Assembly: GCA_047626155.1 (NCBI GenBank)
Contig: JBLHRR010000203.1
Location: forward strand, 1 to 7,579
Direction: 5' to 3'
DNA length: 7,579 nt
Source: CALGLS01 sp047626155
GTDB taxonomy: Bacteria > Bacteroidota > Bacteroidia > Chitinophagales > Saprospiraceae
In this document: positions 1 to 5,260 of the stretch, one piece after another
Layout: each line of letters starts with the position of its first letter
How positions within the stretch are numbered: position 1 is the first letter of the stretch
Made by a program: the position numbers and the translations under genes
The notes under the pieces: generated by a model
Database searches by the model: none
Seen by the model: the letters and a program-made list of their open reading frames with translations, nothing else
Told to the model about the DNA's origin: nothing

Positions 1-175
1 GCTAACTGCCAATTGCTGAACAGTTACAAATAATTTAGAGTTAAACGATCCTGCTTTTTAGTGGGAGTATGTACGATCGCTAATAGCCTCCACAAAAGAA
101 ATCGATGAAATATTTTTTGTGCAATACTTAATTTGATAACTTTAGGCAAATAATTTCAAAACAATTAATGATTAA
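1..175. other. Intergenic leader upstream of the sigma-54 activator
   Basis: No gene is supported here. An open frame from base 1 ends at a TAA at 31-33, giving ten codons that could be the tail of a gene outside the window or chance. TAACTG at 3-8 and CAGTTA at 21-26 form a 6-bp inverted repeat with a 12-nt loop and no following T-run, so it is not a convincing terminator. The rest is AT-rich sequence that probably carries the promoter of the gene starting at 176. Confidence 0.5.
116..144 (+). promoter_or_regulatory. Possible Bacteroidota-type sigma-A promoter of the activator gene
   Basis: TTTG at 116-119 is followed after 17 bases by TAACTTTA at 137-144. The known Bacteroidota consensus is TTTG near -33 and TAnnTTTG near -7, so the downstream box matches at seven of eight positions (A instead of the last G). 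Transcription would start near 150 and give a leader of about 25 nt before the ATG at 176. An overlapping alternative box, TTAATTTG at 128-135, has no good upstream partner. Such motifs are frequent by chance in AT-rich DNA. Confidence 0.28.
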
Positions 176-2107
176 ATGCTAAATAAAATTGATCAAGACT
201 GGCAGAACGAATGGGCAGAAATTGCATTGACCAATTCAATAGTTCCTGTTTTCTGGTTGTCTCCTGAAGCTCACCTAATCCGGTTTAATCCTGCTCTGGA
301 AACGACCTTGGACTATGATTCAGAAGCTTTACGATCACTAACTTTATACGACCTGAATGAACAATTAACCAAAAAAGATTGGAAAGCTAATTGGAAAACA
401 TTGTTAGATGAAAAAACATTGACAATTGAATCGCAACTCAATACCAGTTCCGGTCTGTCCTTCCCCGTGGAGTTGAATTTTAGCTTAGTTGAAGTGGGCT
501 CCTTTTCACTTTGTTGTGTACTGGTTCGAGATATTTCAGCACGTAAAGAATTCGCAACTCAATTAGAAGAAGCTAATTTTCTTTTGGAATTGATTGTCAA
601 AGAACGATCTGACAGTTCGGAGATGACCCTTAATGCACTTAAAACCCGCCAATCGGCATTTGATAAACTTCGAAAATCAGAACGAAAGAACCAGCTGATT
701 TTAGATTCTGCCGGAGAAGGGATATATGGATTGGATACACAAGGGCATACCACTTTTGCCAATCAAGCTGCAGCAAAAATGATCGGTTGGGAATTGGCAG
801 ATTTGGTTGGCAAACCCCAACATGACATCCTTCACCATAGTAAAGAAGACGGGACGCCATATCCCGCAGTAGATTGTCCGATATATTCCGCTATTAAAGA
901 TGGCAAAGTCCATACGATTGATGATGAAGTATTTTGGCGAAAAGATGGTTCTTCTTTTCCAGTAGAATACACGAGTACTCCGATCAAAGATGAAAGTGGA
1001 CAACTACTGGGAGCGGTCGTTATTTTCAAAGATATTACCCAGCGGAAAGAAGTAGAACGAGCATTGAAACAAAGCAATGAGGATTTACAAAATGCACTGT
1101 TGGAAGTAGAAAAATTAAAAACAAATCTGGAAGTAGAAAACAAATATTTGCAACAGGAAATCAAATTGTCTAACAACTTTGAAGAAATCATTAGCCAAAG
1201 TAAAAGTTTCAAAAAGGTGTTTGCTCAAATAGAGCAGGTTGCCGTTACGGACGCCACCGTATTGATTCTAGGGGAGTCGGGTACTGGAAAAGAATTGATT
1301 GCTCGTGCGCTTCATAATTTAAGCGAAAGGGAAAACCGTACTTTGGTAAAAGTAAACTGTGCGGCTCTTCCCGCTAACTTAATTGAAAGCGAATTGTTTG
1401 GTCATGAAAGAGGCGCTTTTACCGGAGCCCTGACTAAAAGGATTGGCCGCTTTGAATTGGCGGACGGAGGAACTATTTTTCTGGATGAAATTGGGGAAGT
1501 CCCAATTGAACTGCAATCCAAATTACTTCGGGTACTTCAGGAAGGAGAGTTTGAACGATTGGGATCTGCACGAACCTTGAAAGTAGATGTCCGAGTAATC
1601 GCGGCTACAAACCGAGACTTGACAACGGAAATAGAAAAAGGCAACTTTCGAGAAGACCTTTATTACCGATTGAATGTGTTCCCGCTCTTGGTGCCTCCCC
1701 TTCGAGAACGCCGTGATGATATTCCTTTGCTGGTTCAACATTTTTTATTGAAATATGGGAAGAAATTTGGGAGAAAAATTGAAGTCGTTTCCAAAAAAGT
1801 TATGACTGATTTAATGAACTACCCTTGGGCAGGTAATGTACGGGAGTTGGAAAATGTGATCGAACGTGCAATGATTGTTAGCTCTGGTAATAAACTGGAA
1901 TTGGGTAATTCTCTGACAAAAGAATCAGGTATTTCTAAAAAACGTAAGATTATTACTATGGAGGAGATGGAACGGGATCATATTTTGAAAACATTAGTGT
2001 TTACAACCTGGCGGGTGAGTGGGGAAAAGGGGGCGGCAAAATTGCTGGGATTGAATCGAACGACCTTGGAAGCAAGAATGAAAAAATTGGGTATTGAACG
2101 GCCTTAA
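176..2107 (+). CDS. PAS-PAS-AAA+ sigma-54-dependent transcriptional activator (NtrC/FhlA class)
   Basis: This 643-residue cytoplasmic enhancer-binding protein should use ATP hydrolysis to open promoters held by sigma-54 RNA polymerase. Residues about 14-125 form a PAS domain and 171-290 a second one (DSAGEGIYGLD, then a HH...DG...CPI stretch at 220-235). Coiled-coil-like linkers follow each. The AAA+ core spans about 337-570, with Walker A GESGTGKE (366-373), the sigma-54-contacting loop GAFTGA (413-418), Walker B FLDE (435-438), sensor I AATNRD (476-481), the arginine-finger region FREDLYYRLN (491-500) and sensor II WAGNVRELEN (551-560). Residues about 593-641 are a Fis-type HTH ending TLEARMKKLGI. 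All key motifs are intact, so it should be active. There is no receiver domain and no membrane segment, so PAS ligand binding rather than phosphorylation probably controls it. The ATG at 176 is the first in frame; the ATG at 168 hits a stop within three codons. It converges on the next gene with a 9-bp gap. Ligand and targets are unknown. Confidence 0.95.
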   Translation: MLNKIDQDWQNEWAEIALTNSIVPVFWLSPEAHLIRFNPALETTLDYDSEALRSLTLYDLNEQLTKKDWKANWKTLLDEKTLTIESQLNTSSGLSFPVELNFSLVEVGSFSLCCVLVRDISARKEFATQLEEANFLLELIVKERSDSSEMTLNALKTRQSAFDKLRKSERKNQLILDSAGEGIYGLDTQGHTTFANQAAAKMIGWELADLVGKPQHDILHHSKEDGTPYPAVDCPIYSAIKDGKVHTIDDEVFWRKDGSSFPVEYTSTPIKDESGQLLGAVVIFKDITQRKEVERALKQSNEDLQNALLEVEKLKTNLEVENKYLQQEIKLSNNFEEIISQSKSFKKVFAQIEQVAVTDATVLILGESGTGKELIARALHNLSERENRTLVKVNCAALPANLIESELFGHERGAFTGALTKRIGRFELADGGTIFLDEIGEVPIELQSKLLRVLQEGEFERLGSARTLKVDVRVIAATNRDLTTEIEKGNFREDLYYRLNVFPLLVPPLRERRDDIPLLVQHFLLKYGKKFGRKIEVVSKKVMTDLMNYPWAGNVRELENVIERAMIVSSGNKLELGNSLTKESGISKKRKIITMEEMERDHILKTLVFTTWRVSGEKGAAKLLGLNRTTLEARMKKLGIERP

Positions 2108-2116
2108 ACATTGGCT

Positions 2117-3109
2117 TTACTGCCCATAAAATACAATAGTAAGAACCGTTGTTAGCAAAAAAGCAAAAGGTATTATCACTATTGAAAAGGCAAAGGAGAC
2201 CATAATCAACTTTACAAAAGCTTTCCACCAGCCTTGTCGATAAAACATTTTGAAGCTAATCAAAAAGTAGATCGGGGGAATGATAAAGAACAATGACCAA
2301 ATGGCGTATTCTTCCGTTATCCCAAAGGCAATCAAGAGTAGGGTCAATAGCAAAAATAAGAAGCCAAAAAGATAAAGGGTTAGGATTAGATGTTCTGAAA
2401 ATCGTTTCCTGCGACGAATATGTGTGAACCAAAGTAAGAGCGTATAAAAAGGTAGGGACAGAAATATGGCTAGTGGTATTTGCGAAAAAATGGTGGAGAT
2501 AATTCCTTTCGCATTTGCTCTATACATGTCTAAAAATTGATTCAGCGCAAAATAAAGGATTACACTTGGCTCTTCTATAAAAGAAAGAATAACCTCCTCA
2601 TTCGTATTCCCTGTCGTAATTAAAGAATCTAGTTTAATAACCTTACTTTTCCAGAAGTTCATATTATTTAAAGAATCCGAGGCAAAAATAATAGGAATCT
2701 CATCTTGAAGGAGCATCAAGGTGTCCGATTGGTTTACTTCAATGGAGTCCTGTATTTGTGTTAAAGTCTGTTTTGCTTTTTTAAAATTAATTCCATCCTC
2801 CCAATTTCTCGAATGTAAGGAGAAGACAAAAAAGAAAAGTACAGAGAAAAATAAATATAATTGTCCTGGATGGAGATAGGAAATTCGCTTGCCTTCGCAA
2901 AATTGTCGTGCGGTTTTCCCTGGTTGAAAAATGAAGGAAGGTAAGGTCGATAGTAGCTTCGAATCAATGGATAAGTAGTTGCCTATGGTGTTTTTGAAAA
3001 GAGAAGTTAAGGTGACTTTTCCTTCTACTTTTTGGCCACAAGCAGGACAGTACCTGTGATTTCCTTGAAGTACACGTCCACAATTTTTACAATCGTTTTT
3101 TGAATCCAT
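2117..3109 (-). CDS. DUF3667 family zinc-ribbon integral membrane protein
   Basis: From the ATG at 3109 this is 330 residues. It begins with a four-cysteine zinc ribbon (C7, C10, C21, C24; CKNCG...CPACGQ). The family-typical segment follows, FQPGKTARQF and GKRISYLHPGQLY (about 62-85), leading into a first membrane segment near 82-99. A roughly 105-residue charged, probably extracytoplasmic region follows, then hydrophobic segments near 207-228, 239-263, 270-288 and 299-328. This arrangement matches DUF3667, a Bacteroidota family of unknown function. The frame extends four codons upstream to a TTG at 3121. I prefer the ATG because it is the stronger start and has AGG five bases before it. The stop is 9 bp from the end of the convergent sigma-54 activator, so any transcription terminator must lie in coding sequence or be absent. 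The hydroxylase upstream on the same strand is 222 bp away, which argues against tight operon coupling. No specific biochemical role can be assigned. Confidence 0.85.
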   Translation of the reverse strand: MDSKNDCKNCGRVLQGNHRYCPACGQKVEGKVTLTSLFKNTIGNYLSIDSKLLSTLPSFIFQPGKTARQFCEGKRISYLHPGQLYLFFSVLFFFVFSLHSRNWEDGINFKKAKQTLTQIQDSIEVNQSDTLMLLQDEIPIIFASDSLNNMNFWKSKVIKLDSLITTGNTNEEVILSFIEEPSVILYFALNQFLDMYRANAKGIISTIFSQIPLAIFLSLPFYTLLLWFTHIRRRKRFSEHLILTLYLFGFLFLLLTLLLIAFGITEEYAIWSLFFIIPPIYFLISFKMFYRQGWWKAFVKLIMVSFAFSIVIIPFAFLLTTVLTIVFYGQ

Positions 3110-3331
3110 ATTACCTGTCAATTGAATGCCAATTCTTTCACCATTCCTAAGCTGGCTTCTAAGAAGAGCCTAAGTTACAAAACAAAAGGAAATTCAGGAC
3201 TTAATTAGAAGAAGCCGATCCGTTTCATCCTCAGAAGTTCTATTGTTTTCGATAATTATTTTTGGCAAGTCTGACTGTTGCCTTCCCTGAAGGGAAGTCA
3301 CGTTTTTATAAAGTGGGGGAAGAGTATCGGA
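3110..3331. other. Spacer between the hydroxylase and DUF3667 genes
   Basis: These 222 bp contain no supported ORF. They should carry the 3' end of the hydroxylase transcript and the promoter of the DUF3667 gene (both minus strand). The notable content is two adjacent hairpins at 3264-3297. A weaker imperfect hairpin, GGCT paired with AGCC around 3153-3169, is also present. No clear TTTG/TAnnTTTG pair or -24/-12 element was found by eye on the minus strand. Confidence 0.5.
3264..3297 (-). terminator. Double hairpin downstream of the hydroxylase gene, possible transcript 3' end
   Basis: CTTCCC (3282-3287) pairs with GGGAAG (3292-3297) around a TGAA loop, a 6-bp stem that starts 34 bases past the hydroxylase stop on the minus strand. 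Next to it GGCAA (3264-3268) pairs with TTGCC (3278-3282) around a 9-base loop that itself holds AGTC/GACT. On the minus strand no U-tract follows. On the plus strand the first hairpin is followed by TCACGTTTTT, which looks more like an intrinsic terminator, but no plus-strand gene needs one here. A role in mRNA 3'-end definition or stability is inference. Confidence 0.35.
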
Positions 3332-4084
3332 TTATTTTTCCTCCTTTTCGGTACCCATTACTCTATCCCAAAAGGTAAAATAAAGGCCATAATTAAATGA
3401 AAACTTCCGATGGTGTACATCATGATGGGTGGCACCTATAAACCATTTTTGCAGAAACTTCAACGATTTTTTTTGTGGGTAAACCTCGACAGCTCCGTGA
3501 TTGATGATAGCGGTAATGGTCATTAAGACTGAAGCCAACAATAAACTATAAACCTGAATGGGAATCCAAATCAGAAGTAGCGGTATGAACATCGCCTGTA
3601 AAATAGTTTCAAACGGATGAAAAGAAAAGGAAGTTAGGCTATTCGTTTGAACACTTTCGTGGTGCCAACTGTGAACCAGACGATAAACCCTAGGCTGATG
3701 CATCCAGCGATGAAGCCAATAATAATAAGTGTCTTGGACAAAGAGAAAAATAAAAATACTCAGCGGATGATACCACCAGGCGTATTCGCTCCAGTCAAAA
3801 TAAATAGCCGTATGTCCTTTTTCGAAAAGAAACAAAATGAAGAGCGCCAAGGTGGAGAAGATGACTGCACTATAAGCCGAGCGGATCAATTCCTTATTGA
3901 TTTGACTTTTTTTCACTTGGTGGATTTCAAGAATACGTTTTGATTTTTTCTTCTTAAAAAAATTGTAGACCCAGTGTTGGTAGGCTTTCGCAAGTATCCA
4001 ATAACGCAAATAAATAATTACTGGTAACAGTAAAGAGAGTATGAAGTAGTCTTTTGCAGAAAGCGAGAAGTTTTGAAACTCCAT
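3332..4084 (-). CDS. Fatty acid hydroxylase / sterol desaturase superfamily membrane protein
   Basis: This 250-residue integral membrane protein belongs to the non-heme di-iron hydroxylases that use O2 to hydroxylate or desaturate lipids. The diagnostic histidine clusters are HRWMH (H125, H129), HSWHH (H138, H141, H142) and THHDVHH (H220, H221, H224, H225), with an extra family-typical NHG at H196. These should hold the two iron atoms on the cytoplasmic face. Hydrophobic segments lie near residues 12-34, 68-88, 104-121 and 162-195, the last probably a re-entrant pair. The C-terminus, NYGLYFTFWDRVMGTE, is characteristic of the family. The length is normal and nothing is missing. The start ATG at 4084 directly abuts AAAGGA, too close for a standard Shine-Dalgarno, but no other Met lies nearby and weak ribosome sites are usual in Bacteroidota. 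The substrate (fatty acid, sterol, carotenoid or other lipid) cannot be read from the sequence. Confidence 0.9.
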   Translation of the reverse strand: MEFQNFSLSAKDYFILSLLLPVIIYLRYWILAKAYQHWVYNFFKKKKSKRILEIHQVKKSQINKELIRSAYSAVIFSTLALFILFLFEKGHTAIYFDWSEYAWWYHPLSIFIFLFVQDTYYYWLHRWMHQPRVYRLVHSWHHESVQTNSLTSFSFHPFETILQAMFIPLLLIWIPIQVYSLLLASVLMTITAIINHGAVEVYPQKKSLKFLQKWFIGATHHDVHHRKFSFNYGLYFTFWDRVMGTEKEEK

Positions 4085-4262
4085 TCCTTTATAGTGTTGG
4101 TGATTTGAAGGATTGACTTGCTAAGACAAAACGGTCAAATTCAGGGTTAATATAAAAACACACGTAGATTACGGAAAACTTTAGTGGAACTAATTATGAA
4201 TATAAACTAAATGAAATTTCAATTCATTTGTTTAATCTTTCTCTTAAATTACAATAGACTTG
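4085..4262. other. AT-rich spacer upstream of the hydroxylase, holding the outer end of the IS remnant
   Basis: No ORF is supported. The part nearest 4085 should carry the minus-strand hydroxylase promoter, but I could not find a good TTTG/TAnnTTTG or -35/-10 pair. The part nearest 4262 lies just beyond the transposase stop and should contain the right end of the insertion sequence. No terminal inverted repeat could be identified because the other end of the element is missing. A 13-base stretch at 4177-4189 (AAACTTTAGTGGA) recurs inverted at 4398-4410 inside the transposase remnant. Confidence 0.4.
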
Positions 4263-4824
4263 TTACTGTTTAGCAAAGGAAAAGCCCTTTGTGAAATTCC
4301 AGAGTCCGGCGCCGAGGAAAATTGATTTGTCTCGTAGCCACTCACTTTTGTTTCTGAAGGTCTGAACTAAAATATTGTATCGTTTAATATTTTAAAATCC
4401 ACTAAAGTTTCATATCTTTGGTGATGTCTGAACTAAAATATTGTATCGTTTAATACCCCCAATCGCATTTTCAACGAAGACTCGATTTTTACTAACGGAC
4501 AAATTATGTTGTTTTTGTTCAGGGTTTGCTTTTGTTTTATAAGGTTTTTTAAAAGGAATGTTTATTTTTCTGACTATATAATCTTTTTCGAACCCGATAT
4601 ATCCCAAATCGATCCATACGCTTAGGTACTTAAACCATGGATGCGAAGGGGGAAAATCTTTTTGGAGCATTTTATAATCATGTTTTGCTCCAAGAACAGT
4701 AAGCCCCACAAAAAGTACGGCTTGTAAGAATGTAGATACTATTATGTTTTTAACGGTATATGCTTTTTTACCGTTATAAAATGCTTTCTGCTTCTCGTAA
4801 TCTTTTTACGGTGATTTCATCTCC
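4263..4824 (-). pseudogene. Decayed IS5-type (DDE_Tnp_4-like) transposase, C-terminal half
   Basis: Read on the minus strand, the frame from 4805 downward gives KDYEKQKAFYNGKKAYTVKN, then a stretch containing GAKHDYKML, WIDLGYIGFEKD (second catalytic Asp at 4608-4610), IPFKKPYKTK, and VFVENAIGGIKRYN (catalytic Glu at 4470-4472). These match the second half of DDE transposases of the IS5 superfamily. The frame then meets a 66-bp insertion with in-frame stops at 4410-4412 and 4392-4394. Beyond it the same frame resumes with IKRYNILVQT and the authentic tail FRNKSEW...GLWNFTKG...AKQ, ending at TAA 4263-4265. Upstream, a TAA at 4806-4808 interrupts the frame. A shifted frame at 4807-4824 reads GDEITV, which may be the remains of the first catalytic Asp region after a small deletion. 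The N-terminal half and helix-turn-helix are absent. It cannot encode a working transposase. Subgroup assignment is uncertain. Confidence 0.8.
4360..4455. repeat. 30-bp direct repeat flanking a 36-bp insert within the transposase remnant
   Basis: Positions 4360-4389 and 4426-4455 are identical over 30 bases, starting GTCTGAACTAAAATATTG. On the minus strand each copy encodes IKRYNILVQT in the transposase frame. The period is 66 bp, exactly 22 codons. The 36 bp between them (4390-4425) do not resemble transposase sequence on either side and supply two stop codons. Removing one period restores a continuous C-terminus, so the duplication happened after insertion of the element or joined two copies. 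Confidence 0.9.
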
Positions 4825-5000
4825 TAAAGCTAACAGATTTCCCTGGTTTCATATTTTGATGCAATCAACCTACTAGAGTATTGTCTAAAGCCTTTTAAAA
4901 AAAACTCACCGGGTCTGCTAAGTTTTTTCAACCTGCTGCAATAAAGAGATGAGAAGATGAAACGAATACTATTGAAAACGCAACGAACGCAAAGAAAGGC

Positions 5001-5135
5001 AGCTCACTCAGCGGCTCAGCGAAAAAATGTAGCGTTCTTGACGCCGTTGTGGCTAGTCTTTTTAATTTAAAAAACTTCGTGCATTTACGAGCGTGGATGT
5101 ATGCTTGTGGCCACAACTAATTTAAGGAGTGAGCT
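5001..5135. repeat. Nested inverted repeats in the spacer
   Basis: AGCTCACTC (5001-5009) is the exact reverse complement of GAGTGAGCT (5127-5135). Inside it GTTGTGGC (5046-5053) matches GCCACAAC (5110-5117) in inverse, and the latter overlaps a perfect 12-bp palindrome TTGTGGCCACAA (5105-5116). Small hairpins GCGT/ACGC near 5032-5044 and TCGT/ACGA near 5077-5090 lie between. The outer and inner arms are unevenly spaced (36 versus 9 bases), so a single clean stem is not formed. It could be a degraded mobile repeat, a structured RNA or chance. Confidence 0.4.
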
Positions 5136-5231
5136 TAATAGAATTTGCACTTCAAGTATTAAATCATGGTTTTAAAAATAGATACTTTTTTTTTTAATAA
5201 AGCCAGCTTTCGATTATTTTTCAAAATTTTT

Positions 5232-5253
5232 AAATCAACTGCAAATCAACTGC
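5232..5253 (+). repeat. 11-bp tandem duplication just upstream of the surface-protein start
   Basis: AAATCAACTGC occurs twice in direct tandem (5232-5242 and 5243-5253), followed by a partial third unit AAAT. It ends seven bases before the ATG at 5261, so it covers the ribosome-binding region. No Shine-Dalgarno sequence is present there. It may be simple slippage, and copy number could differ between strains. Confidence 0.75.
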
Positions 5254-5260
5254 AAATAAA

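Larger units (their letters stand above)
4825..5260. other. Gene-free spacer before the surface-protein gene
   Basis: Neither strand shows a convincing gene. Minus strand 4928-5116 (62 codons) and plus strand 4957-5070 (37 codons, KTQRTQRKAAHSAAQ) are open, but have low-complexity or basic composition with no recognisable family. Between 4825 and 4920 the sequence may be further decayed IS DNA, but the frames are full of stops. Positions 4980-5135 are visibly less AT-rich and carry inverted repeats (listed separately). Positions 5136-5260 are very AT-rich, with a nine-T run near 5186-5195 and an 11-bp tandem repeat just before the start codon at 5261. The surface-protein promoter must lie here, but no well-spaced TTTG/TAnnTTTG pair was found. 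Confidence 0.5.

Noticed and set aside
1..33. Tail of an upstream gene ending at TAA 31-33
   Set aside because: Ten open codons are too few to tell from chance and no motif is recognisable.
832..1212. Minus-strand 126-codon ORF opposite the activator
   Set aside because: It is antisense to the PAS2 and linker coding sequence, with no domain of its own.
3263..3281. TGGC...TTGC resembling a sigma-54 -24/-12 promoter
   Set aside because: The GG to GC distance is 16 bases instead of the required 12, there is no plus-strand gene downstream, and the bases are better explained as a hairpin.
3647..3943. Plus-strand 98-codon ORF opposite the hydroxylase
   Set aside because: It is the antisense shadow of the well-supported fatty acid hydroxylase gene.
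4957..5070. Plus-strand 37-codon ORF (MKRILLKTQRTQRKAAHSAA...)
   Set aside because: It is a basic repetitive peptide from CGCAA/GCAAAG-type intergenic sequence, with no ribosome site or family resemblance.
4928..5116. Minus-strand 62-codon ORF
   Set aside because: It has no recognisable domain and a low-complexity, aromatic-rich composition, and it lies across inverted repeats in the spacer; most likely not a gene.
5144..5190. TTTG (5144-5147) and TACTTTTT (5183-5190) as a Bacteroidota promoter for the surface protein
   Set aside because: The spacing is 35 bases, far longer than the usual roughly 17-23, and the -7 box lacks its final G.
5232..5253. Tandem 11-bp units as a CRISPR-like or iteron array
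   Set aside because: There are only two full copies with no spacers and no replication or cas genes nearby; simple duplication is enough.
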